Source: Betaproteobacteria bacterium (GTDB lineage Bacteria; Pseudomonadota; Gammaproteobacteria; Burkholderiales; SG8-41). Taken from it: a stretch of 46,249 bases of DNA. The stretch is from positions 1 to 46,249 of the forward strand of contig VGIF01000006.1 in the NCBI GenBank assembly GCA_016868015.1. The letters are read 5' to 3'. The notes under the pieces are model-generated. The model ran no database searches. It was not told where the DNA came from and saw nothing but the letters and a program-made list of their open reading frames with translations. The position numbers were made by a program, and so were the translations under genes. Positions 33,566 through 41,558 of this stretch are shown here, in pieces (position 1 is the stretch's first letter; every line of letters begins with the position of its first letter).

Positions 33566-34793
33566 TTGTCCGCGGATTTCGTCATCACCAGGGTTTTATG
33601 GTTGACGGATTTCAGGATGTCGGAGTTGTAGTGCTGCACAAAGGTGACGACGGCGCGGTTATTGCCGTCGAACACCACCTTCGGGTTCACCATCGTCACC
33701 TGAATTTTGCGCGGCTTGGCCACGCGCTGGCGCCGCTCGGCTTCCCACGCCGCGCGCGGCTCCCCGCGCGGGGTACGAAAGTCGGCGGCGTAGGCGGCAA
33801 TATACGCGGCCACATCGTTGTTCGACCAGGACTTCGCCCAGGCGTTGACAAAAGTCATCACTTCGTCCGGATCGCGCGCCGGCGCGGGTTCCGTCGCCGG
33901 CTTGACCGCCGGCTTGGGCGCCGCCTCGGCCACGACTTGGGCGCGGGTTTGGCCGCCGGCTCCGGCGCCGCGGCGGGCTTGGCCGCAAGTTCCGGCGCGG
34001 GCTTGGGCTCGGTCTTGGCCGCGGGTGCGGGCTCGGGTTTCACTGCCGGCTTGGCTGCCGGCGCCGCAGCGATGGCTTTGGTCGGATCGTACGGCGCGGG
34101 CGCCGCCGCGCCCTTGGGCGGATCCACTTTTGCCGCCGCCACTTTCGCGCTGCGCAGATCGGCCGGGAACAAATCGCGCAGCATGTTTAAGGAAACACTG
34201 AATAAGTTGATTCCATTCATGGTTCGACAGGCTGACCACGAACGGAATCAACAACTTAGCGTTCGTCCTGAGCTCGTCGAAGGACTTGTTCAGCGTTTCC
34301 TTAACTTGGTTTGCGCGGTGGAATTGCTTTTGTCGAGCTGCAGCGCTTTGTCGTACGCCTGGCTCGCCATCTTGGCGTAAATGTCGCCCAGATTCTCGTG
34401 CGCGGTGGCGTAGCTCGGATGCGTGCGGATCGCCTGTTCGAGCGCGGCACGCGCTTTGTCGTACTGGCCTTGCTGCGCGTATAACACCGCGAGGTTGTTA
34501 TACGGGCCCGGCAGCTCGGGAAAATCGGTGGTGAGTTCGCTGAACACCTTGATCGCGTCGTTGGGCTTGTTTTGCTCGGCGAGGATCAAGCCCTTCAGAA
34601 AACGCCCGCGCGCATCTTTGGGACGCGTGGCGAGATAGCTGTTGATGCGGGTGAGCGCCTGGTCAAACTGCCCTTGCTTCAACATCTGATTGACGTCTTG
34701 CAAGTCGTCTTGCTGCGCCAGTAGCGGCGTGGCGATCAGCGTCAGCGCCAGCACGGCAGCGCGTAACAAGCGGGGGAAAGTTAGCGAGATCAT
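33532..34793 (-). pseudogene. Secreted TPR protein with Cds6/NTF2-like C-terminal domain, broken by an insertion and a frameshift
   Basis: From 34793, a signal peptide (LLRAAVLALTLIATPLLAQ) is followed by TPR repeats: LQDVNQMLKQGQFDQALTRI, LPGPYNNLAVLYAQQGQYDK and ALEQAIRTHPSYATAHENLG. The frame stops at 34290 inside a 110-bp insertion (34191-34300). Removing it with one TTAA joins TAQTKL directly to NMLRDLFPADLRSAK. An Ala/Pro/Lys-rich linker follows, with a second break at about 33935 where one missing base separates AAKPAP from VVAEAAPKPAVKPATEPAP. The C-terminal domain (MTFVNAWAKSWSNNDVAAYI, ending ADKWLIQQERSGG) resembles that of the L,D-transpeptidase encoded next. The pair would form an envelope operon; this gene is inactive as written. 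Confidence 0.85.
34187..34304. mobile_element. 110-bp MITE-like insertion with TTAA target duplication
   Basis: The ends GGAAACACTGAATAAG (34191-34206) and CTTGTTCAGCGTTTCC (34285-34300) are inverted repeats matching 14 of 16. TTAA flanks both sides (34187-34190 and 34301-34304). The interior holds facing GGTTCGACAGGCTGACCACG and GTTCGTCCTGAGCTCGTCGA sequences. There is no coding capacity. Excision leaving one TTAA restores the host TPR gene frame exactly, which fixes the boundaries. Confidence 0.85.
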
Positions 34794-35207
34794 TGAAGAC
34801 TCTTTCGGTTGATCCGGGACGACAGCACTTTCCGTAATATTTTCACTAGGTTAACACCGAAAACTGGGGGAATCTACCAATAACGGCAAGCCATTAAAAC
34901 ATGGCGATATTGGCGGTGGGCGGGCCTCTGCGCGGCGTTCGGCGCGGCACCGGCGTGGCTCGCGGGTGATGCGTTGCCGAGCGCGCATCCGTATGCGGCA
35001 ATGGCGATGCATCCCAAACACTAACGCACATGCCAAACGGCTGGCCAAAATACCGTGCGGCACTGCCGGACCACAAGCGGTGTCCATCCACCACGGGCGC
35101 ACATCATTTCTGGCAATCGACACGCGACAAAATGTCGCGAATCACAGCACACAATGTCAGTTAAAATATGACTCGCGTACACACGGCCTGTAAGCAAAGA
35201 TCATCAG
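34794..35207. other. 414-bp divergent intergenic region
   Basis: It lies between the TPR gene (minus) and the acyl-CoA dehydrogenase-like gene (plus). Both promoters should be here, but no boxes stand out. A plus-strand frame at about 34888-35024 reads KTWRYWRWAGLCAAFGAAPA then WLAGDALPSAHPYAAMA and ends MHPKH, like a small secreted protein, but has no standard start codon (ATT in place of ATG), so I do not call it a gene. Nothing else recognisable. Confidence 0.5.
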
Positions 35208-36419
35208 ATGAACGCCCCAGAGATCAAGCATCGCGATTTTTCCAGCGTCGGCTACGACGAAGCCATCGAGCGTGCCCGTGCGCTGATTCCGTTTTTACGC
35301 CAACACGCCGCCGCCAACGACAAGGCCACCAAGCTGGTGCCCGAAGTCGTGAATGCCATTCATGAAAGCGGCCTGTTCCGTTACATCCAGCCCAAAGCCT
35401 ATGGCGGCATGGAACTGGACTTCGTATCGTATTTCGACGTGCCGGAGATGCTGGCGCGCGGTGATATTTCCACCGCGTGGGTGGTGGCGAATCTGGCTTC
35501 ACACCATCGCGGCCTTGCGTTGTGGCCGCAGCAAGCGCACGAGGAAATCTGGGGGCCGAACCCTGACGTGTTGATCGCCTCCGGCATCGCCTTTGTGCAA
35601 GGCAACGGCACGCGTGTTGAGGGCGGCTTGCGCTTGACCGGCAAGTGGGGATTTTCGTCGGGCGTCGATCACTCGGCGTGGGAACAGCTTGCGTGCATCG
35701 TCAAGGATGATGCCGGCAAGCCACTCGATTGGCTGATGTGCCAAGTGCCGCTTTCCGACTGCACGGTGATCGACGACTGGCAAACGCTGGGCATGCGCGG
35801 CACCGGCAGCCGCACGGTGGCGTGCAACGATGTATTCGTGCCCGCGCATCGCGTGCAATCGATGTATGTCAACAACCCCGGCCACGAATACCCCGGCCTT
35901 AAAGTGCACACCAGTTCGATGTACAAAGTGCCCACGCCGGCGCTGGGGGGCCACTGCATCGCCGGCTGCATCATCGGCAACGCCACCAACATGCTGGAGC
36001 AAACCACCGAGCTGGTGAAACAACGCAGCACTGCCTACACCGGCGCGAAAATGCGCGATTTCCAAACGGTGCAGATTCGCATCGGCCTCGCGGCGGCGAA
36101 AATCGACGCCATGCGCGTGTGGCTGCGCCAGGATTGCGTCGACGCCGAAAACGTCTACCGCGCGGGTGGCGCGCTCACCACCGAAGACAAACTACGCTAC
36201 CGCCGCAACGCCGCGGCCGGCACCAAGATCGTCGGCGAAGCGGTTGACTCGATTTACGAAATGTTGGGCGCCAACGGCATCTATGACGCGAGTGCCATGC
36301 AACGCATGTTCCGCGACCACCACGCCGCGGCCGGGCACATCAGCTTCGCCACCGATGCGCAGGTGTCGCCGTGGGCGGTGGTGTCGCTGGGGGGCGAGTT
36401 CAAAAGTCCGACCATATAA
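35208..36419 (+). CDS. Acyl-CoA dehydrogenase-fold flavoprotein (possibly flavin-dependent monooxygenase)
   Basis: 403 residues. The N-terminal helical domain contains ARALIPFLRQHAAANDKATK and LFRYIQPKAYGGMELDFVSY. The middle beta domain has GGLRLTGKWGFSSGVDHSAW (about 145-164) and TLGMRGTGSRTVACNDVFVP, and the C-terminal helical domain ends LGANGIYDASAMQRMFRDHH. This resembles the oxygenase components of the HsaA/HpaB-like branch of the acyl-CoA dehydrogenase fold, which hydroxylate aromatic or steroid rings with reduced flavin from a partner reductase. No reductase gene is adjacent. Plus strand, separating trpE from the rest of the trp genes. Its stop lies in the left arm of a large inverted repeat. 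Confidence 0.88.
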   Translation: MNAPEIKHRDFSSVGYDEAIERARALIPFLRQHAAANDKATKLVPEVVNAIHESGLFRYIQPKAYGGMELDFVSYFDVPEMLARGDISTAWVVANLASHHRGLALWPQQAHEEIWGPNPDVLIASGIAFVQGNGTRVEGGLRLTGKWGFSSGVDHSAWEQLACIVKDDAGKPLDWLMCQVPLSDCTVIDDWQTLGMRGTGSRTVACNDVFVPAHRVQSMYVNNPGHEYPGLKVHTSSMYKVPTPALGGHCIAGCIIGNATNMLEQTTELVKQRSTAYTGAKMRDFQTVQIRIGLAAAKIDAMRVWLRQDCVDAENVYRAGGALTTEDKLRYRRNAAAGTKIVGEAVDSIYEMLGANGIYDASAMQRMFRDHHAAAGHISFATDAQVSPWAVVSLGGEFKSPTI

Positions 36420-36611
36420 CTTCACGGCAGCTTCGCGCCGTGCAAAGCATTTTTCGTCCTGTGGTAAGGCTAGTTTTGCGCGCTGGTGAAAAATAAAAAT
36501 ATCAATTAAATCAGATACTTACGTATTTTTCGATTCGCGGATCGCTGCTGACGTCGCCGCACCACAGACCTAAAATGCTTTGCACGGCGCGAAGCCGTCG
36601 CGAAGTTATAT
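36414..36611. repeat. Large inverted repeat spanning two convergent stop codons
   Basis: The left arm starts ATATAACTTCACGGCAGCTT and ends GCGCCGTGCAAAGCATTTTT (36414-36454). The right arm is its near-perfect reverse complement (36571-36611), ending GCGAAGTTATAT. Each arm also contains a small hairpin (CACGGC / GCCGTG). The stop codons of the acyl-CoA dehydrogenase-like gene and of trpE are both TAA within ATATAACTTC at the outer ends. AT-rich element copy 9 lies in the ~116-bp middle. It probably terminates transcription from both sides. Confidence 0.85.
36504..36521 (-). repeat. Dispersed AT-rich element, copy 9
   Basis: The minus strand reads TAAGTATCTGATTTAATT (16/18) followed by GATATTTTTATTTTTC. 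It lies inside the loop of the inverted repeat at 36414-36611. Confidence 0.85.
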
Positions 36612-38087
36612 TTTCGAGTCGAGTCCGGCTTCGGCAATTTCGGCGGCGCGTAAGAGTGCGCGAGCTTTGTTTTGCGTCTCTTGCCATTCGCCTTCGGGGC
36701 TGGAATCGGCGACCACGCCGCCGCCGGCTTGCGCGTGCAGCACGCCGTCTTTCACCACGCCGGTGCGCAGCGCGATCGCCACGTCCATGTTGCCGTGAAA
36801 GCCCAAGTAGCCCACGGCGCCGGAGTAGATGCCGCGCTTCACCGGCTCCAGCTCGTCAATGATTTCCATCGCGCGCACTTTGGGTGCGCCGGAAACCGTG
36901 CCAGCGGGAAAGGTCGCGCGCAGCACGTCGATGGCACGCAAGCCCGGCTTTAATTTCGCCTCGACGTTGGAGACGATGTGCATCACATGCGAATAGCGCT
37001 CGATCAACATTTGTTCGGTGACGTGCACGCTGCCGGTTTGCGCCACGCGCCCGGCGTCGTTGCGGCCCAGATCCACCAGCATGATGTGTTCGGCGCGCTC
37101 TTTCGGATCGGCGAGTAATTCTTCGGCCAGCGCCTTGTCTTGCTCGGGCGTGGCGCCGCGCCCGCGCGTGCCGGCGATGGGGCGCACGGTGACTACGCCG
37201 TCTTCCAGCCGCGCGAGAATTTCGGGCGAGGCGCCGACCACGTGAAAATCGCCGTAGTCGAAGTAATACATGTAGGGCGACGGATTCAAGGTGCGCAGCG
37301 CTCGGTAGAGCGCAAGCGGCGTCGCATGCAGTTTTTTGGACATGCGCTGCGACGGCACCACTTGCATGATGTCGCCGTCAAAAATGTATTGCTTGGCTTT
37401 TTGCACCGCCGCGTGATACGCCTCGCGCCCGAAGCCCGACACCGCCGGCTCGGATTTCGTCGGCGCGCTCACTGGCAGCGTCACCGGCGCGCGCAGTTTT
37501 TGCAACAGCTCGGCAAGCCGCGCGCGCGCTTTTTCATAAGCGTGCGCAGCACCGGGCGTGGCGTAGACTACGAGCGTTAAGTTGCCGGAGAGGTTATCGA
37601 CGATGGCGATTTCCTCGGACAGCAGCAGCGAAATATCCGGCGTATTGAGTTGATCCGGCGGCTGCGAGTGCGCGAGTTTTTTCTCGATGTAGCGCACGGT
37701 GTCGTAGCCGAAATAGCCCACCAGTCCACCGCAAAAGCGCGGCAGCTTGGCGCCGCCGTCGATCGGCGCGACCTTGAAGCGCTTTAAGTACGCGTCGACG
37801 AACGTGAGCGGGTCATCCACGCGGCTCTGGGCAACGATTTGGCCGTTGTGAATTTCGCTGCACGCGTGGCCGCGCACTTCGATGCGCGTGGCGGCCGCCA
37901 AACCGATGAACGAATAACGCCCGAAGCGCTCGCCGCCAACCACCGATTCGAGCAAATAGGTGTAGGGTGCGTTAGCGAGCTTAAGGTAGATGGACAGGGG
38001 CGTGTCGAGATCGGCATAGGTCTCGAGCACCACCGGGATACGGTTGTAGCCCGCACTGGCAAGTTTGAAAAATTCAGCTTCAGTCAT
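36606..38087 (-). CDS. trpE: Anthranilate synthase component I
   Basis: 493 residues. It converts chorismate plus ammonia to anthranilate, the first step of tryptophan synthesis. The N-terminal feedback site is visible as [20 protein letters not shown] (LLES, about 36-55). Chorismate-binding motifs are [40 protein letters not shown] and [20 protein letters not shown], with [20 protein letters not shown] near the end. The C-terminus lies in a large inverted repeat. Transcribed after rpe and gph, the usual betaproteobacterial order, but cut off from trpG by the 32.2-36.4 kb segment. Intact. Confidence 0.97.
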   Translation of the reverse strand: MTEAEFFKLASAGYNRIPVVLETYADLDTPLSIYLKLANAPYTYLLESVVGGERFGRYSFIGLAAATRIEVRGHACSEIHNGQIVAQSRVDDPLTFVDAYLKRFKVAPIDGGAKLPRFCGGLVGYFGYDTVRYIEKKLAHSQPPDQLNTPDISLLLSEEIAIVDNLSGNLTLVVYATPGAAHAYEKARARLAELLQKLRAPVTLPVSAPTKSEPAVSGFGREAYHAAVQKAKQYIFDGDIMQVVPSQRMSKKLHATPLALYRALRTLNPSPYMYYFDYGDFHVVGASPEILARLEDGVVTVRPIAGTRGRGATPEQDKALAEELLADPKERAEHIMLVDLGRNDAGRVAQTGSVHVTEQMLIERYSHVMHIVSNVEAKLKPGLRAIDVLRATFPAGTVSGAPKVRAMEIIDELEPVKRGIYSGAVGYLGFHGNMDVAIALRTGVVKDGVLHAQAGGGVVADSSPEGEWQETQNKARALLRAAEIAEAGLDSKI

Positions 38088-38255
38088 GGAGCACTCCGAA
38101 CGAATACAGTTTTGCGTAGCGCGCCAAAACGGAATAAGCGCGCGCGGGTAAAGCCAGCGATCAGCTACGCCAGCGCCGCCAACAACCCGCCGCTTCCGCG
38201 GTAACCTTAAGCGGCTCGACCGTGTAACCGTTATTCGTTAACACCATGACAAAAA

Positions 38256-38939
38256 TTACTTTAAAATCAGAGAATTGGCCTCAACCAATCCGGATACTAT
38301 AGCATCAACATCGAGCGTGCGCACGTCATGCCCCTCGTTGTAGCCATACCCCACGCAAAACACCGGGCACCCCGCGGCGCGCGCGGCCTGCGCGTCGTTT
38401 AGCGAATCGCCGATCATCAACATCTCGCTGGGCGCGACGCCCAATTGCTTGCACGCGTGCAACAGCGGCTCGGGTTCGGGTTTTTTTTGCGGCAACGTAT
38501 CGCCCGCCACCACGGTGTTGAAGTAGTGCGACATTTTCATGTAATCCAACAACGGCAGCGTAAAGCGCTCCGACTTGTTGGTTACACACGCCAGCGGAAA
38601 GCCGCGTTCGCGCATGGCGTTAAGCCCCTCCATCACACCGGGATAGATGGTGGTGTGTTTGCCGTTGGCTTCGCGGTAACAACGTTCGTAAATCGGCACC
38701 GCCTGATCGAACGACGCTTGATCGGGCTTGCCATCCATGCTGTTGGTGAGCGTGCGCTCGATCAGATTGGCGATGCCCTTGCCGACAAAATTGCGGATGG
38801 TCGCCTCCGGCAGCGGCGCGCGGCCCATCGCCTTCAACATGTTGTTGGCGGCGGCGGCGAGATCGGGAATGGTGTCAAGCAGCGTGCCGTCCAGATCGAT
38901 CATCACGGCTTTCACGCGCAGTGGTGGCGTAAACTTCAA
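38256..38939 (-). CDS. gph: Phosphoglycolate phosphatase
   Basis: 227 residues of the haloacid dehalogenase superfamily. The nucleophile motif is VMIDLDGTLLDTIPDLAAAA (about 12-31), motif II ACVTNKSERFTLPLLDYMK (Thr/Asn and Lys, about 117) and motif IV MLMIGDSLNDAQAARAAGCP (Asp pair, about 174-193). It removes phosphate from 2-phosphoglycolate arising from DNA repair or oxygenase side reactions. It lies between rpe and trpE on the same strand, as in many betaproteobacteria. The 3' end (LILK, then TAATTTTTG) is AT-rich. Confidence 0.94.
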   Translation of the reverse strand: MKFTPPLRVKAVMIDLDGTLLDTIPDLAAAANNMLKAMGRAPLPEATIRNFVGKGIANLIERTLTNSMDGKPDQASFDQAVPIYERCYREANGKHTTIYPGVMEGLNAMRERGFPLACVTNKSERFTLPLLDYMKMSHYFNTVVAGDTLPQKKPEPEPLLHACKQLGVAPSEMLMIGDSLNDAQAARAAGCPVFCVGYGYNEGHDVRTLDVDAIVSGLVEANSLILK

Positions 38940-38960
38940 GGGTTTTCTCCCGCAGAAGTA

Positions 38961-39626
38961 CTATTTAATTTTGGCCAACTCGGCGCGCATCGCCGCGATC
39001 GTGGCTTTGTAATCCTTGCTGCCGAAAATCGCCGAGCCGGCGACAAAAGTATCCGCTCCGGCTTGCGCGATTTGCGCGATGTTGTCGACCTTCACGCCGC
39101 CGTCGACTTCCAGCCAGATGTCGCGGCCGCTGGCGGCGATGAGCTTGCGCGCGGCGGTGATTTTGTTCAACGCCTCGCGGATAAAACTCTGCCCGCCGAA
39201 GCCCGGATTCACCGACATGATCAACACCAAATCGAGTTTATCGAGCACGTGGTCGAGATAGTGCAAGGGCGTGGCGGGGTTAAACACCAGCCCCGCCTTG
39301 CAGCCGTTATCCTTGATCACCTGCAGGGTGCGGTCGACATGCTCGGAGGCTTCGGGGTGAAACGAAATCATGCTCGCGCCGGCCTTGGCAAACGCCGGCA
39401 CGATGGCATCCACCGGCTTTACCATCAAATGCACGTCGATCGGCACCGTCACGCGCGGTTTCAACGATTCGCACACCAGCGGCCCGATAGTAAGGTTGGG
39501 CACGTAGTGATTGTCCATGACATCGAAGTGAATGAGGTCGGCGCCGGCGGCGATCACCGCTTTCACTTCCTCGCCCAGGCGCGCGAAATCGGCGGAAAGG
39601 ATGCTGGGCGCGATACGAAATTTCAT
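38961..39626 (-). CDS. rpe: Ribulose-phosphate 3-epimerase
   Basis: 221 residues, TIM barrel. It interconverts ribulose-5-phosphate and xylulose-5-phosphate in the pentose phosphate pathway. Family signatures are [20 protein letters not shown] near the N-terminus, [20 protein letters not shown] (about 32-51, metal-binding His and Asp), [13 protein letters not shown] and [20 protein letters not shown] (about 132-151), with the C-terminal [20 protein letters not shown]. First gene of the rpe-gph-trpE group, divergent from apaG. Intact. Confidence 0.97.
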   Translation of the reverse strand: MKFRIAPSILSADFARLGEEVKAVIAAGADLIHFDVMDNHYVPNLTIGPLVCESLKPRVTVPIDVHLMVKPVDAIVPAFAKAGASMISFHPEASEHVDRTLQVIKDNGCKAGLVFNPATPLHYLDHVLDKLDLVLIMSVNPGFGGQSFIREALNKITAARKLIAASGRDIWLEVDGGVKVDNIAQIAQAGADTFVAGSAIFGSKDYKATIAAMRAELAKIK

Positions 39627-39697
39627 GTGGAATATTTTACCGGTTTCGCCCGTGAATTTCGACGTATCGCGCGCAGCCCGCTATACTATGCGCCACC

Positions 39698-40078
39698 ATG
39701 AGTGACAAAACCTACTATATCAGCATCAAAGCGCGCACCGTTTACATCCCCAATCAATCCGACCCGGCGGCGGATCGTTACGTGTTCGCCTACACCATCA
39801 CCATCACCAATACCGGCAGTGTCGCCGCGCAGTTGTTAAGCCGCCATTGGATCATCACCGACGCCGTGGACAAGGTGCAGGAGGTGCGCGGCGAGGGCGT
39901 GGTGGGCGAGCAGCCGCATTTGCGCCCCGGACAGAGTTTCGAATACACCAGCGGTTCGGCCATCGCCACGCCGGTGGGTACCATGCGTGGCAGTTATCAA
40001 ATGCTCGCCGATGACGGCACCGAGTTCGACGCGCCGATCGCGGAGTTCACGCTGTCGATGCCGCGCGTGCTGCATTAG
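39698..40078 (+). CDS. apaG: ApaG (Co2+/Mg2+ efflux-associated protein)
   Basis: 126 residues, the usual length. Immunoglobulin-like beta sandwich with the family pattern YVFAYTITITNTGSVAAQLL (about 28-47), SRHWIITDAVDKVQEVRGEG, VVGEQPHLRPGQSFEYTSGS and the Gly-rich ATPVGTMRGSYQMLADDGTE. Linked genetically to divalent metal resistance; biochemical role unclear. Divergent from rpe, and upstream of mltA on the same strand with a small minus-strand gene between. Confidence 0.96.
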   Translation: MSDKTYYISIKARTVYIPNQSDPAADRYVFAYTITITNTGSVAAQLLSRHWIITDAVDKVQEVRGEGVVGEQPHLRPGQSFEYTSGSAIATPVGTMRGSYQMLADDGTEFDAPIAEFTLSMPRVLH

Positions 40079-40086
40079 CCGTCGCC

Positions 40087-40218
40087 TTATTGCTTGGGGT
40101 CTTCGTTTTTGTCCGCGTCCCCATCCTTGCGTTTGCGCGGCCACGTCCACCACACGAAAAGCGCCAGCAAGCCAGCGGCCGCGAGCGCTTCCAGCAGGAA
40201 CCAAAACGTTACGTTCAT
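40087..40218 (-). CDS. 43-residue single-pass membrane protein, unknown
   Basis: A complete small frame, ATG 40218 to TAA 40087. One hydrophobic helix (FWFLLEALAAAGLLALFVWW, about 5-24) is followed by a basic patch WPRKRKDG and an acidic tail DADKNEDPKQ. The sharp positive-inside pattern and sensible codon use suggest a true gene. It lies on the minus strand between apaG and mltA (both plus) and fills almost the whole gap. No clear ribosome site. I do not recognise a family. Confidence 0.55.
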   Translation of the reverse strand: MNVTFWFLLEALAAAGLLALFVWWTWPRKRKDGDADKNEDPKQ

Positions 40219-40250
40219 CGTCTTTTGCGTAGTATCTTTATTGCCGTTCG

Positions 40251-41522
40251 ATGATGAATGATCCCGCGCGAAAAATCCATGTGTATCGGCTGGCGCTGGC
40301 GGCGACGCTGCTGGCGGTAGTCGGCGCCTGCGAGTCTCCCCCTAAGGAAAAACCCGTGCCGGCACCAACGCCGCCGCTCGCAACCGCGCCTGCACCATCT
40401 GCGCCCGCTGCGCCACCCGCGCCACCCGCGCTGCCCACCACCCCGCCGCAGACCGCGCCCACGCCCCCCGCCGACACCCCGGCACGCACGCTCACGCCGG
40501 TGGCGTGGAGCGAACTGCCGGGCTGGGCACACGACAATCACGCGCAAGCGCTGCCGGCGCTGATGGCGAGCTGCCGCGTACTCGCCAAGCAAGCGGTATG
40601 GCAAGACATTTGCGACGCGGCGCCCTCGGTGAAAGGCCGCGATGCCGCGAAAGCGTTTTTCGAATCGCGTCTCACGCCCTATCGCGTGGTGAATGCCGAA
40701 GGCTCGGCCGACGGGTTTATCACCGGCTATTACGAACCGGTGTTGCGCGGCAGCCGCAAGCCTTCGGCGCGTTTTAAGTTCCCGCTCTACGCCTTGCCCG
40801 ATGATTTACTCACCCTCGACCTGGGCGCGGCTACGCCGGAGTTTTCCACCGCGCCGCGCGTGCGCATCGAGGGCAAACGCGTCGTGCCGTATCACACGCG
40901 CGCCGCCATCGACGGCGAGGCCACGCCGCTGCGCGGCAGGGAAATCGCCTGGGTCGAGGACCCCATCGATTTGTTTTTTTTGCAGGTTCAAGGCTCCGGG
41001 CGCATCGAGCTCGCCGAAGGCGGCGTGATGCGCGTGGGCTTTGCCGGGCACAACGGCCACCCCTATCGCTCGATCGGGCGCGTGTTGATCGAGCGCGGCG
41101 AACTGCATCGGGATCAAGCCTCGATGCAAGGCATCAAAGCCTGGTCGCGCGCGAATCCGCAACGGCTCACCGAGTTGCTCAATCAAAATCCGCGTTACGT
41201 GTTTTTCCGTGAACTCACCGGCGCCGACACGCCGCCGCCGGGCGCACTGGGCGTGCCGTTAACGCCGCTGCGCAGCATCGCCGTCGATCAGCGTTATGTG
41301 CCGCTGGGCGCGCCGGTGCACATCGCGACCACCTGGCCCAACACGCAAAAACCGCTGCAGCGACTAATGCTCGCGCAAGACATCGGCGGCGCGATCCGCG
41401 GCGAAGTGCGTGCGGATTTTTTCTGGGGCGCGGGTGAAGCCGCCGCGCGCGAAGCCGGGCGCATGCAGGAGCGCCTGCGCATGTGGGTGTTGCTGCCACA
41501 GGGGCACCCTGCGGCACCTTAA
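40251..41522 (+). CDS. mltA: Membrane-bound lytic murein transglycosylase A
   Basis: 423 residues. It cleaves murein glycan strands to 1,6-anhydro products, which AnmK then recycles. The lipoprotein signal ends LLAVVGAC (lipobox, Cys about 26), so it is anchored in the outer membrane. A Pro/Ala-rich linker spans about 30-85. The MltA domain contains DGFITGYYEPVLRGSRKPSA (about 159-178) and LFFLQVQGSGRIELAEGGVM, and the C-terminal 3D domain LMLAQDIGGAIRGEVRADFF carries the catalytic Asp. Plus strand, convergent with the TonB-like gene, with AT-rich element copy 10 in the 36-bp gap. Intact. Confidence 0.95.
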   Translation: MMNDPARKIHVYRLALAATLLAVVGACESPPKEKPVPAPTPPLATAPAPSAPAAPPAPPALPTTPPQTAPTPPADTPARTLTPVAWSELPGWAHDNHAQALPALMASCRVLAKQAVWQDICDAAPSVKGRDAAKAFFESRLTPYRVVNAEGSADGFITGYYEPVLRGSRKPSARFKFPLYALPDDLLTLDLGAATPEFSTAPRVRIEGKRVVPYHTRAAIDGEATPLRGREIAWVEDPIDLFFLQVQGSGRIELAEGGVMRVGFAGHNGHPYRSIGRVLIERGELHRDQASMQGIKAWSRANPQRLTELLNQNPRYVFFRELTGADTPPPGALGVPLTPLRSIAVDQRYVPLGAPVHIATTWPNTQKPLQRLMLAQDIGGAIRGEVRADFFWGAGEAAAREAGRMQERLRMWVLLPQGHPAAP

Positions 41523-41530
41523 AAATATTC

Positions 41531-41548
41531 AATAAAATCAAATAGTTA
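41531..41548 (-). repeat. Dispersed AT-rich element, copy 10
   Basis: The minus strand reads TAACTATTTGATTTTATT (17/18) followed by GAATATTTTTAAGG. It fills the gap between the convergent stops of mltA (41522) and the TonB-like gene (41559). Confidence 0.88.
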
Positions 41549-41558
41549 TGAGTAACCG

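Noticed and set aside
34888-35024. Small secreted protein frame (WAGLCAAFGAAPAWLAG)
   Set aside because: Signal-like sequence but no ATG, GTG or TTG start in frame; possibly a decayed gene with ATT at the start, too weak to call.
38088-38255. trp leader peptide or attenuator before trpE
   Set aside because: No frame with tandem Trp codons and no terminator/antiterminator pair is visible; only a weak CCGCTT/AAGCGG hairpin.
38250-38278. Twelfth AT-rich element at the end of gph (CTGATTTTAAAGTAATTTTTG)
   Set aside because: Shares only the TGATTTTA part and T-rich tail; too diverged to count.
38445-39701. A 418-codon plus-strand frame opposite gph and rpe
   Set aside because: Shadow frame of two well-supported enzymes on the other strand.
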